Shown: one piece after another, positions 33,154 to 43,399 of the stretch | Position numbering within the stretch: position 1 is the stretch's first letter | Layout: the number at the start of each line of letters is the position of its first letter | Source of the DNA: an uncultured cyanobacterium | GTDB lineage: Bacteria > Cyanobacteriota > Cyanobacteriia > PCC-6307 > Cyanobiaceae | Direction of reading: 5' to 3' | Length of the DNA stretch: 64,000 bases | NCBI GenBank assembly: GCA_903917565.1 | Contig: CAIXBB010000018.1 | Coordinates: 1 to 64,000 of the forward strand | Notes under the pieces: model-generated | Told to the model about the DNA's origin: nothing | The model's input: the letters and a program-made list of their open reading frames with translations, nothing else | Databases searched by the model: none | Made by a program: the position numbers and the translations under genes

Positions 33154-34401
33154 ATGACCGATCTGGCCCGCTTCGCCGCCACCCATGGCATCCGGCACTT
33201 TCTCTTCTCCTTCTGTGATCTGTTCGGGGTGCAGCGGGCCAAGCTGGTGCCGGCGGCCGCGGCCGCCGAACTGGCCCGTTCCGGTGCCGGCTTCGCCGGT
33301 TTCGCCGCCTGGCTGGACATGACGCCCGCCGATCCCGACGTGCTGGCGATCCCCGACCCCACCAGCCTGATGGTGCTCCCCTGGCAGCGCGAGGTGGCCT
33401 GGGTGGCCACCGATCTTCAGGTGGAGGGGGTGGTGCTGGAGCAGTCCCCCCGACGGGTGCTGCAGCGCCAGATCGCCCGGGCGGCCGCCATGGGCCTCCA
33501 GTTCCGCAGTGGCGTGGAGGCGGAGTTCTTCCTGATGGACCCGGAGCGGGACGCCATCGCCGATGGCCTCGACCGGCAGTCGAAGCCCTGCTACGACCAG
33601 CTGGCCCTGATGCGGCAGTACCCCCTGATCAGTGAGCTGCTCGAAGGGATGGAGAGCCTCGGCTGGGGGCCGTACCAGGCCGACCACGAGGACGCCAACG
33701 GCCAGTTCGAACTCAACTGGACCTATGCCGAATCGCTGCTGACCGCCGATCGCCACGCCTTCTTCCGGGTGATGGCGGCCGCCCTGGCCGAACGCCATCG
33801 GGTGCGGGTGAGCTTCCAGCCCAAACCCATTCCGGCCCTCACCGGCAACGGCGCCCACCTGCATGCCTCCCTCTGGGACGAAGCGGGGCACAACGTGTTT
33901 CATGACCCGGCGGGGGAGAAGGGCCTGTCGGAGATCGCCTATCAGTTCGTCGCCGGTCTGCTGGCCCACGCCCCGGCCCTTTGCGCCCTCACCAATCCGG
34001 TGGCCGGCAGCTATCGGCGTCTGGCCCGGTCCGTCACCACCTCCGGTGCCAACTGGTCGCCCTCCTGGATCAGCTACGGCGGCAACAACCGCACCCACAT
34101 GGTGCGCATTCCCGACGACCAGCGGATCGAACTGCGCCTCGGTGACGGCGCCGCCAACCCCTACCTGCTCCAGGCCGCGGTGCTGGCGGCGGGGCTCGAC
34201 GGCATCGAGCGGCGGCTCGAACCAGGCGCCCGCAGCGAGCTGAACACCTATGTGGAGGCCCCGGCGGGCGCTGCCTCCCTGCCCACCTGCCACGCCGATG
34301 CCCTCGAGGCGTTCCGCCATGACGCTCCCCTGCGGAACTCCCTGGGCGAGGCGTTCTGCACGGCCTACGAAGCCCTGGTGGCCCAGCGGAACGAGGCTTG
34401 A
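33154..34401 (+). CDS. Type III (GlnT-like) glutamine-synthetase family ligase, copy 2
   Basis: This 415-aa protein is the second type III GS-like ligase of the cluster. Key elements are FSFCDLFGVQRAKLVP at the N-terminus, GVEAEFFLM, ADHEDANGQFELNW, GNGAHLHASLW, NNRTHMVRIPD and RIELRLGDGAANPYL. It has clearly diverged from copy 1, so the two probably act on different amines rather than being recent duplicates. It closes the plus-strand operon that starts at the desaturase-like gene, 44 bases after the hydrolase. Confidence 0.9.
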   Translation: MTDLARFAATHGIRHFLFSFCDLFGVQRAKLVPAAAAAELARSGAGFAGFAAWLDMTPADPDVLAIPDPTSLMVLPWQREVAWVATDLQVEGVVLEQSPRRVLQRQIARAAAMGLQFRSGVEAEFFLMDPERDAIADGLDRQSKPCYDQLALMRQYPLISELLEGMESLGWGPYQADHEDANGQFELNWTYAESLLTADRHAFFRVMAAALAERHRVRVSFQPKPIPALTGNGAHLHASLWDEAGHNVFHDPAGEKGLSEIAYQFVAGLLAHAPALCALTNPVAGSYRRLARSVTTSGANWSPSWISYGGNNRTHMVRIPDDQRIELRLGDGAANPYLLQAAVLAAGLDGIERRLEPGARSELNTYVEAPAGAASLPTCHADALEAFRHDAPLRNSLGEAFCTAYEALVAQRNEA

Positions 34402-34918
34402 GCCCGCCAGGGACGCGACAGTCCCGGGACTGACGAAGACCAGCAGGATTGCCTATGGCCAGGGAGCGGCAAAGGGAGGAGAGTGACTTCAACAACCAGG
34501 AGGCTCCAGCGATGGAAGAGACACCACCCGGTCAGATTTCAGGAGTTTGTTGACGGCAGGCCCCTGCTCCAACAGTCTTGTTCCTCATAACGGTTTCCCG
34601 TTCTCCTGCAGATCACCCGATGCATCGTTACAGGTGCCCACGGGTCTACGGAAACCAGCACCTGAATGCCTCGGCCCCAGATGCCTCCCTCGGCAGCTCC
34701 GACTCCGAAAACCACCCCCCTTGGATCCCCACGGATCCCCACCCCAGCTGACCTCTTTTCGATGGCGCGTTCATGACGGAACGGGCATCCTCGGCCCACG
34801 TTCCGCACCACCCATCAGCGGTCCCCACGGACCTGATCGTCAGCCCATTCTGATCCTCAACAGATACATCGGCGTCAGACCGATTGACAGAAGATCGGAA
34901 CCATCCCAGTCCCAATAC
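34402..34918. other. Long gap without a convincing gene
   Basis: About 520 bases follow the second GS-like gene. Short frames exist on both strands, but none has a conserved-looking product. The best is a 32-codon ORF on the plus strand at 34455-34553 (MARERQREESDFNNQEAPAM...), which I would not call. The region is less GC-skewed than the genes around it and ends at a strong terminator at 34919, so it may be a long 3' UTR or hold a non-coding RNA. Confidence 0.4.
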
Positions 34919-34948
34919 AAGCCCGGTTCCCCTGGAAGCCGGGCTTTT
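34919..34948 (+). terminator. Rho-independent terminator
   Basis: AAGCCCGG (34919-34926) and CCGGGCTT (34939-34946) form a perfect 8-bp stem around a 12-base loop, followed by TTTT on the plus strand. It should end plus-strand transcription from the guanidine cluster or from an RNA in the preceding gap, and it insulates the cellulose-synthase-like gene at 35056. Confidence 0.75.
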
Positions 34949-35055
34949 CCATGGGCTCCACTGGCAGGGTGGGGAGACTGCGGAGTGCGGACTGCGACCC
35001 GTGGCGCGTGGCCCGTGGAAACTCCCTAGGTTGGCTTAACAATTGGTCAGGGTCC

Positions 35056-37059
35056 ATGACGCGCTTGCCCTGGGCCGTGTTGCTGCTGACGCTGCTGGGG
35101 GCCCGGTACCTGAGCTGGCGCCTCAGCGGGAGTCTCAACCTGGCCACCCCCCTGGCGGCCAGCTTGAGCCTGTTGACGCTGGTGGCCGAACTGGTGCTGC
35201 TGGCAGGCTTCTTCCTGCAGCTGTGGTTCACACTGCTGCCCGAGCGGCCCGCGCCTGCGGAGGCCCCGGTCCCGCTGCCGGCGCCGGCCGTCGATGTGCT
35301 CGTGCCCAGCTGCGGCGAACCGGCCGAACTGGTGGAGCGCTGCCTGCGGGGCTGCCTGGCGATGGACTACCCCGAGCTGACGGTCTGGCTGCTCGACGAC
35401 GCTGGGCGGCCGGAGCTGGCGGCGCTCTGCGACCGCCTCGGCTGCCGCTATCTGGCTCGTGAGGATCACCACCATGCCAAGGCCGGTAATCTCAACCACG
35501 GCCTGCGCCATTGCCATGGCGAACTGGTGGCGGTGTTCGATGCCGATGTTGTGCCGCTGCGGCCGTTCCTGAGCCGCACGGTCGGGCTGTTCAGTGATCC
35601 CTCCGTGGGTTTCGTGCAGACCCCCCAGAGCTACATGAACGCCGATCCGGTGATGCGCAACCTGCGTCTGGAGCGCTGGCTGCTGCCGGATGAGGAAAGC
35701 TTCTACCGCTGGATCCAGCCCACCCGCCAGAACCTCAATGCGGTGGTCTGCGCCGGCACCTCCTTCGTGATGCGGCGCGACGCCCTCGATCGGGTGGGTG
35801 ACTTCGAAACGGCCACTCCGTCGGAGGATCTCGCCACCGGCATCCGGATCACCGCCGCGGGCTACCGCAACCACTACCTCTCGGACAAGCTGAGCGCCGG
35901 CCTGGCCCCGTTCACGGCGGCGGCCATGGCCCGGCAACGCTGCCGATGGGGCAGCGGTTCGCTGCAGACCCTGCGCACGGGCGCCAATCCGCTGCGGATC
36001 CCCGGGCTCAGCCCCCTGCAACGGCTGGCCTACAGCGAAGGCATCCTGCACTGGTTCGGTTTCCCGGCCCAGCTGGTGCTGCTCTGCACACCGCTCAGCC
36101 TGGGCCTGCTGGGCATCGCCCCGATCCTCATCGGCGGAGAGGCGCTGGTCACCGTCGCCCTGCCGTTCTTCCTCAGCCAGTTGCTGCTCACCCGCTGGCT
36201 GAGCGGCCACACCCGCGCGGCGATCCTGCCGGAGCTCTACCGCTGGATCTTCCTGCTGCCGATCTGCTCGGCCGTGATGTCCACGGCCCTGGGCCGGCCG
36301 CGCCGGTTCAAGGTCACCCCGAAGGCGGTGACCGGCCAGGGACCCACCGGCCCCGATCCAGGACTGCTCCTGCCGTTACTGGTGCTGCTCGTGCTGCAGC
36401 TGCTGGCCCTTTGGAACCTGGCGCCGGGGCGGCTGCCGCTGCTGGCCGGCCAGGGGGCGGCGCTGCCGGTCTCGGCCGCCACCCTCTCAGTGGTGCTGGG
36501 CTGGAGCCTGGTCAACGGTCTGCTGCTGCTGCTGGCGATCCGGAGCTGCTGGGATCGGCCCCGGAGAGATGGGGTTCCCTGGTTCGCCCTGTCCCTGCCG
36601 CTCCGGCTGCACCACCAAGGGGGGATGGTGCCCGGACGCCTGCAGGCCGTCAGCGCCACCGGCGCCGAACTCAGCCTGGAGAGCGAAGCTGATGCGCGGC
36701 TTCTGGAGGCGACCGACCCCCTCAGCCTTGAGGGTCTCCTTCCGGATCTGACGCTGCCCTTCGTGCCGATGGCCCGGCGCGCCGGTGCCATCGGCGGGGA
36801 CTGGGGAGCGCTCACGCTGCTGCAGCGGGACCGTCTCGAGGCCATGCTCTACCGACGCGAGGGGCTCTGGCCCACCCTGCGGGCGCCCTTCGAGTTCCGC
36901 ACCCTGCCGCTGGTGCTGCTGCGGACGCTGCAGCGGATCGGACCGGAGGCCTGGTTCCGCCGCAGCCTCATTCCCCAGCTTCCACCCCTCGGGGCGCTGC
37001 CGCTCCCCAGGCATGTAGACCCTCCAGCACGGGCAGGAGTGCCTGACCGCGTTCGGTGA
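35056..37059 (+). CDS. Cellulose-synthase-like family 2 glycosyltransferase
   Basis: The 667-aa membrane glycosyltransferase has N-terminal helices, a GT2 catalytic domain (residues about 75-310) and five or so C-terminal helices. The processive-synthase motifs are complete: LLDDAG (first Asp), FDADVVP (DxD), TPSEDLATG (catalytic ED) and QRCRWGSGSL (QxxRW). The C-terminal region after the helices has a PilZ-like position, but I see no clear RxxxR motif. No bcsB, bcsC or cellulase neighbours are present, so the polymer is uncertain. ATG 35056 is used. The 3' end overlaps the convergent HxlR gene by 92 bases. Confidence 0.9.
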   Translation: MTRLPWAVLLLTLLGARYLSWRLSGSLNLATPLAASLSLLTLVAELVLLAGFFLQLWFTLLPERPAPAEAPVPLPAPAVDVLVPSCGEPAELVERCLRGCLAMDYPELTVWLLDDAGRPELAALCDRLGCRYLAREDHHHAKAGNLNHGLRHCHGELVAVFDADVVPLRPFLSRTVGLFSDPSVGFVQTPQSYMNADPVMRNLRLERWLLPDEESFYRWIQPTRQNLNAVVCAGTSFVMRRDALDRVGDFETATPSEDLATGIRITAAGYRNHYLSDKLSAGLAPFTAAAMARQRCRWGSGSLQTLRTGANPLRIPGLSPLQRLAYSEGILHWFGFPAQLVLLCTPLSLGLLGIAPILIGGEALVTVALPFFLSQLLLTRWLSGHTRAAILPELYRWIFLLPICSAVMSTALGRPRRFKVTPKAVTGQGPTGPDPGLLLPLLVLLVLQLLALWNLAPGRLPLLAGQGAALPVSAATLSVVLGWSLVNGLLLLLAIRSCWDRPRRDGVPWFALSLPLRLHHQGGMVPGRLQAVSATGAELSLESEADARLLEATDPLSLEGLLPDLTLPFVPMARRAGAIGGDWGALTLLQRDRLEAMLYRREGLWPTLRAPFEFRTLPLVLLRTLQRIGPEAWFRRSLIPQLPPLGALPLPRHVDPPARAGVPDRVR

Positions 37060-37324
37060 GTCCGTACTCCACCCGGAGAGGCACCGCGTTGAAGACCCGG
37101 CGACGCACCACGCCATCCGCCTCCAGTTCCCGCAGCTGGGCCGTGAGCACCTTGTGGCTCACCCCGACCAGGGATCGCTGCAAGGCCGAGAACCGGCGCA
37201 CACCGCTGGTGAGCTCACGCAGGATCAACAGCTTCCAGCGTCCGCGCATCACCCGCAGGGCCAGCTCCGCCGGACAGGCCTGGGAGCCACCGCTGGCTTC
37301 GAGATCGTCGAGAAATGTCGTCAC
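36968..37324 (-). CDS. HxlR-family transcription regulator
   Basis: The 118-aa winged-helix protein shows the HxlR framework: CPAELALRVMRGRWKLLILRE (split core), then RFSALQRSLVGVSHKVLTAQ and LRELEADGVVRRRVF with the wing and VEYGLTERGQALLPVL. The family often senses quinones or electrophiles through a cysteine near the N-terminus, and one is present in SQACPAE. It is divergent from an ene-reductase operon, its likely target. GTG 37324 is preferred, because a TTG start at 37360 would overlap a candidate operator (37357-37376). Confidence 0.9.
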   Translation of the reverse strand: MTTFLDDLEASGGSQACPAELALRVMRGRWKLLILRELTSGVRRFSALQRSLVGVSHKVLTAQLRELEADGVVRRRVFNAVPLRVEYGLTERGQALLPVLEGLHAWGAAAPRGVEAGE

Positions 37325-37356
37325 GGCTTGGTGGGTTACCGGCGGGTGCCCCAGGC

Positions 37357-37376
37357 ACAAGTCGGTGCGTTCTTGT
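37357..37376. promoter_or_regulatory. Candidate HxlR operator (inverted repeat)
   Basis: ACAAG (37357-37361) and CTTGT (37372-37376) form a 5-base inverted repeat with a 10-base centre. It lies between the divergent hxlR-like gene and the ene-reductase operon, 33 bases before the regulator start codon. The position is what autoregulation and control of the divergent operon would need. The arms are short, so chance occurrence is possible. Confidence 0.35.
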
Positions 37377-37470
37377 CAGGCACGGTGCGCGTCAGCCAGA
37401 GTCGCCCCATGACCCTATCAATCCCTTCCGGCCCAGGGCATCCCCGTTTCCCCCTGCCGGTCTCCGCACG

Positions 37471-38538
37471 ATGAGCGACCTGTTCACTCCCCTGATGGTG
37501 GGTCCGCTCCAGCTGCCCAACCGGGTGCTGATGGCCCCCCTCACCCGTGCCCGCGCCGAGCCTGGCCACGTCCCGGGCCCGCTGATGGCCACCTATTACC
37601 AGCAGCGGGCCAGCGCCGGCCTGCTGATCGCCGAGGCCACCATGGTGATGGAGGGCAATTCGGCCTTCTGGCACGAACCTGGCATCCATTCGGCGGCCCA
37701 GGTGGAGGGCTGGCGGCTCACCACCGAAGCGGTTCACGCCGCCGGTGGGCGGATCGTGCTGCAGATCTGGCACGGCGGTCGGGCCTGCCACCCCCTGCTC
37801 AACGACGGACGGCAGCCGGTGGCGCCGAGCCCGATCGCCATCACCGGCGACGAGGTGCACACCCCCGAGGGGAAACAGCCCTACGTCGTCCCCCGGGAGC
37901 TGGCCGATGACGAACTGCCGGGGATCGTGACGGGGTTCCTTCTGGCAGCCAGGAACGCCACCGCCGCCGGCTTCGACGGGGTGGAGGTGCATGGTGCCAA
38001 TGGCTATCTGCTCGATGAGTTCCTGCGGGACGGCAGCAACCGGCGCCGCGGTCCCTACGGGGGACCGGTCGGGAACCGGGCCCGGCTGCTGCTGGAGGTG
38101 CTGGAGGCCGTTCAGACCGAATCACCCCTGGTGGGCCTGCGGATCTCTCCGCTGAACAGCTACAACGCCATGGTGGACAGCGACCCCATCGGGCTGTCCT
38201 GCTGGCTGGCCGAGCGGTTGAATGCGACGGGGCTGGACTACCTGCACGTCATGCGGAGTGACTTCCTCGGCCAGCAGACGGGCGACGTGCTCACCCCGAT
38301 CCGGGCAGGGTTCGGTGGGGTGCTGGTGGGCAACATGGGCTACACCGCCGAGGAAGCCGACGCCGCCATCGCCGCCGGCCGCCTCGATGCGGTGGCCTTC
38401 GGCAATGCCTTCCTGGCCAACCCCGACCTGCCCGAGAGGATCCGCCGCGGCGCGCCCCTGCAGGACCCCGATCCGGCCACCTATTACACCGCCGGTCCAG
38501 CCGGCTACACCGACTACCCCTTCCTGGAGGCCGCCTGA
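37471..38538 (+). CDS. Old-yellow-enzyme family ene-reductase (NemA-like)
   Basis: The 355-aa FMN enzyme reduces activated C=C bonds of quinones, enals and nitro compounds with NAD(P)H. Recognisable parts are the N-terminal FTPLMVGPLQLPNRVLMAPLT, QIWHGGRACHP, the substrate-binding H/N pair in VEVHGANGYLLDEFLRDG and the FMN phosphate site GGVLVGNMGYT. It is the first gene of an operon with an FMN reductase and a pirin, and divergent from an HxlR regulator. This combination points to electrophile detoxification. Confidence 0.93.
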   Translation: MSDLFTPLMVGPLQLPNRVLMAPLTRARAEPGHVPGPLMATYYQQRASAGLLIAEATMVMEGNSAFWHEPGIHSAAQVEGWRLTTEAVHAAGGRIVLQIWHGGRACHPLLNDGRQPVAPSPIAITGDEVHTPEGKQPYVVPRELADDELPGIVTGFLLAARNATAAGFDGVEVHGANGYLLDEFLRDGSNRRRGPYGGPVGNRARLLLEVLEAVQTESPLVGLRISPLNSYNAMVDSDPIGLSCWLAERLNATGLDYLHVMRSDFLGQQTGDVLTPIRAGFGGVLVGNMGYTAEEADAAIAAGRLDAVAFGNAFLANPDLPERIRRGAPLQDPDPATYYTAGPAGYTDYPFLEAA

Positions 38539-38539
38539 G

Positions 38540-39058
38540 ATGCCCCCCGATCTTCTGGTGCTCAGCGCCAGCAACGGCGAGAACCTGACACTCTCGGAAC
38601 GGTTTGCCGCCGCCGGCCGCGCCCGAGGCATGGAGGCCGAGGTGCTCGACCTGACGGCCCTTTCCCTGCCGCTCTACAACCCCCGCAGCCACGCCGAAAC
38701 CGGCCTTCCCGCCGACGTGGGGCCCCTCAGCTTGAAGCTCGCGGCCGCCCCCCGCTGGGTGATCTGCGCCCCCGAGTACAACGGCTCGCTCCCTCCGGTG
38801 CTGACCAGTGCCATCGCCTGGCTTTCGGTCCAGGGGGAAGGGTTCCGGACCCTGTTCAATGGCCGGCCGATCGCGATCGCCACCCATTCCGGAGGCCCCG
38901 GGGTGGAGGTGCTGGCCGTGCTGCGCATCCAGCTGGCCCACCTCGGTGCCCATGTGGTCGGTCGCCAGCTCTCCTGCAGCCGCCAGAACCCCGCCAAGGA
39001 CAGCAGCATTGACGACATCGTGCACCGCCTCCAGCGGATGGAACCATTCCAACCCTGA
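38540..39058 (+). CDS. NADPH-dependent FMN reductase (flavodoxin-like)
   Basis: The 172-aa protein is of the SsuE/ChrR/ArsH-like flavodoxin fold, with LVLSASNGENLTLSERFA as the FMN phosphate loop and the conserved CAPEYNGSLPPVLTSAI. It reduces FMN or quinones at the expense of NADPH. ATG 38540 overlaps the stop region of the ene-reductase gene (TGAGATG, one base apart), suggesting the two proteins work together on quinone-like substrates. Confidence 0.9.
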   Translation: MPPDLLVLSASNGENLTLSERFAAAGRARGMEAEVLDLTALSLPLYNPRSHAETGLPADVGPLSLKLAAAPRWVICAPEYNGSLPPVLTSAIAWLSVQGEGFRTLFNGRPIAIATHSGGPGVEVLAVLRIQLAHLGAHVVGRQLSCSRQNPAKDSSIDDIVHRLQRMEPFQP

Positions 39059-39071
39059 CGACCCTCACCCC

Positions 39072-39764
39072 ATGACCCTTGTCTTCCGACCTGCCGGAGA
39101 GCGGTTCCACAGCCAGCTCGACTGGTTGGACAGCTGGCACAGCTTCTCCTTTTCCCACCATCACGACCCGGCCTGGATGGGCTTCGGGCCGCTGCGGGTG
39201 ATCAACGACGACACGATCGCCGCGGGCCGCGGCTTCGGCATGCATCCGCACCGTGACATGGAAATCGTCACGGTGATGGTGGACGGCCAGCTCAACCATC
39301 GCGACTCCATGGGCCACAGCGAGGTGCTGCGGGCCGGAGAGGTGCAGGCGATGAGCGCCGGCACCGGGGTGGTGCACAGCGAGATGAACCAAGGCGAGAG
39401 CGCCTGCCGTCTGCTGCAGATCTGGATCGAACCGAGCCGCGAGGGCCATGCCCCCTCCTATCGCCAGGAGCCGTTCCAGCTCCGCCCCGGCTGGACGCCA
39501 CTGCTGGATCCGGAAGGACGGCAGGGGGCCCTGGCCATCAACCGGGAGGTGCGCCTGTGGCGGGCACGACCCGCCGCGGGGGAGCGGCTGGAGCTGGCCA
39601 TCGCCCCTGGGGCCACAGGCTGGCTGCAGGTGATCGATGGCCAGGGGACAGCCTTCGGCCGGCCGCTGCAACGGGGTGACGGTCTCGGTTTCCCTGCGGC
39701 CCCCCCGGACAACTTCAAGGCAGGAGACGACGGGTCGGATCTGCTGCTGTTCGAGCTGCGCTGA
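39072..39764 (+). CDS. Pirin-family bicupin
   Basis: The 230-aa protein resembles YhhW-type pirins, which are quercetin 2,3-dioxygenases. The metal site is visible in GFGMHPHRDMEIVTVM (two His) and LNHRDSMGH with VHSEMNQGE supplying a further His and Glu. The second cupin half is degenerate, as usual. It is the third gene of the electrophile operon, 13 bases after the FMN reductase. Its natural substrate is unknown. Confidence 0.92.
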   Translation: MTLVFRPAGERFHSQLDWLDSWHSFSFSHHHDPAWMGFGPLRVINDDTIAAGRGFGMHPHRDMEIVTVMVDGQLNHRDSMGHSEVLRAGEVQAMSAGTGVVHSEMNQGESACRLLQIWIEPSREGHAPSYRQEPFQLRPGWTPLLDPEGRQGALAINREVRLWRARPAAGERLELAIAPGATGWLQVIDGQGTAFGRPLQRGDGLGFPAAPPDNFKAGDDGSDLLLFELR

Positions 39765-39833
39765 GCGGAGCTGGGGGCGCTGGCGGCGCCCAACCTCGCC
39801 ACGGCTTCAGGATGGGGGGAACAGTCGGATTCC

Positions 39834-40199
39834 ATGGCCCGTTTCCTGCTCCTCTTCAGGCCCCGTCTGCCGCTGGCTCCCCCGGAGGTGATCGCTCGGC
39901 TCGATCCCCTGCTGCTCCGGTTCCACTCCGATGTGGAGCATCGCTCGCCCGCCCACCTCAGCGCCATGGTCCGGGGGGAGCACGATCAGCTGCGGCCGCA
40001 GCTGATCGCTGATGTGCAGGCCAAGGCGGATGGTCCCGTGCTGGAGCTGGTGCTGATGAGCCGGGAGGCCATGGGGGCTGGCGCCCCCCACACCAGGCAG
40101 CTGTTTGAGAACCTGGTGGCGATCGCGGCCCAGGTCATGCCGGACCTTGACCTGGTGTTTCGATCCGACCGGGACGGCGCCCTGCCCGACCGCAACTGA
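39834..40199 (+). CDS. Conserved hypothetical protein, 121 aa
   Basis: A small soluble protein, probably alpha/beta, with a hydrophobic N-terminal strand (MARFLLLFRPRLPLAP) that is too polar afterwards to be a signal peptide. It ends with a helical FENLVAIAAQVMPDLDLVF. I do not recognise a family. It is separated from the pirin by 69 bases and is followed after 4 bases by a membrane protein on the same strand. Confidence 0.55.
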   Translation: MARFLLLFRPRLPLAPPEVIARLDPLLLRFHSDVEHRSPAHLSAMVRGEHDQLRPQLIADVQAKADGPVLELVLMSREAMGAGAPHTRQLFENLVAIAAQVMPDLDLVFRSDRDGALPDRN

Positions 40200-40203
40200 G
40201 ACA

Positions 40204-40641
40204 ATGGCCGCGATGCAGACGCTCTCGACGACCTCTGCCGCCCTTGCGGACCTGCAGCCACCGCGCGGCTATCGCGTGCTGGCCTGGCTCGGACTCGTGG
40301 CCAACGTGCTGGCCCTGCCGCTGGGCCTGGCGGCGATCCTTCTCTCCAGCGTCTGGCGGACGGCCAACATCACCGTCTACACCAGTGCCGTGCTGCCCGC
40401 CGTCGCCCTGGGGGTGGTGGCCTGCATCGCCCTGCTGAAGTGGCGTCTCTGGGGCCAGGTGCTGGCGATCGTGGCGCTGTCGCTCGACCTGGCGATCGAG
40501 ATGGCCTACGGCATCGTGCGCATGGCGGTGGTGGGCGAGGAGCGCCTCCTGCTGGCGGCGGGCGCCCCCCTGGCCTGGGGGCTCACCCTGGCGGCGCTGG
40601 TGTTCTGGTGCCGGCCGGCGATCCGCTCCTACCTGCGCTGA
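40204..40641 (+). CDS. Small integral membrane protein, four helices
   Basis: The 145-aa product has four hydrophobic segments: VLAWLGLVANVLALPLGLAA, TSAVLPAVALGVVACIALL, GQVLAIVALSLDLAIEM and PLAWGLTLAALVFW. It has no recognised motif. ATG 40204 was chosen; ATG 40213 differs by three residues. It ends 106 bases before glnN on the same strand, and there is no obvious terminator in between. Confidence 0.6.
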   Translation: MAAMQTLSTTSAALADLQPPRGYRVLAWLGLVANVLALPLGLAAILLSSVWRTANITVYTSAVLPAVALGVVACIALLKWRLWGQVLAIVALSLDLAIEMAYGIVRMAVVGEERLLLAAGAPLAWGLTLAALVFWCRPAIRSYLR

Positions 40642-40747
40642 GTCGCACAGGGGGGAGCCGGTCAACCTGGCGTTCTGTATCAACGGCTCCACCGATGGCC
40701 CCCTGCACAAGGATTGGATACCTCCCAGCCGACCCAAGCTGTTTCCA

Positions 40748-42916
<2,169 letters not shown>

Positions 42917-42940
42917 GCGTCCCCAACCGCCGCAACGGAG

Positions 42941-42968
42941 AGGGCCCCTCAAGGGCCTTCTTTTTTTT
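42941..42968 (+). terminator. Rho-independent terminator after glnN
   Basis: GGCCC (42943-42947) pairs with GGGCC (42953-42957) to form a short GC stem, extended by weaker pairs. It is followed after TTC by eight T residues. It lies 25 bases after the glnN stop and should end its transcript before the small gene at 43057. Confidence 0.75.
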
Positions 42969-43056
42969 GGGCCGCATGGGAGGTCGACCGCACGATCTGC
43001 ACGCTTGGTTCCCTTCGGCACAGTCGCCCCGTGACCGGAGGTGCTGGAGTCGTTGG

Positions 43057-43323
43057 ATGAGTCTTCCTGCCGACCAGCTCCCCGCCGCCGAGGGATCCCC
43101 CGAACTCCGGGACCTCGAAGATCACTACGGCTCCTACTGCCGGGCCATGGGGATGCTGGTTCGGGAAGGGAAGAGCCTCAAGAACGTGCAGGGGACCGTG
43201 TGCTGGCAGCAGCTGGCCCGCCTGCACGACTGCCGCCCGGCCCGCTACCAGGAACCCGATGCCCTCTACCTGAAGCTGTGCCGGGAGGGCAGGAGCGGCG
43301 GGGCAGCGGCGTCCAAGCGCTGA
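43057..43323 (+). CDS. Small conserved protein, paralogue of the 21998 gene
   Basis: The 88-aa soluble protein shares the core LEDHYGSYCRAMGMLVREGK, then GTVCWQQLARLHDC and YQEPDALYLKLC with the protein at 21998-22276. Two cysteines (in SYC and TVC) are conserved in both, which may matter for metal binding or disulfide formation. No function is known to me. It follows glnN and its terminator and has its own start at ATG 43057. Confidence 0.72.
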   Translation: MSLPADQLPAAEGSPELRDLEDHYGSYCRAMGMLVREGKSLKNVQGTVCWQQLARLHDCRPARYQEPDALYLKLCREGRSGGAAASKR

Positions 43324-43399
43324 AGTCGAAGGGCGGAGAGGGGGACTCTTCTCCGGATTCGGTCACATCGGCCACTGACAGGCACCCCTGGAGCGAACG

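Noticed and set aside
34455-34553. 32-codon ORF in the gap after the GS-like gene
   Set aside because: It lacks a recognisable ribosome-binding site, conservation cannot be judged from one genome, and the length is within random expectation.
40642-40747. NtcA site or glutamine riboswitch upstream of glnN
   Set aside because: No GTA-N8-TAC with suitable -10 box and no CGGAAGTA-type glnA RNA core was found in these 106 bases.
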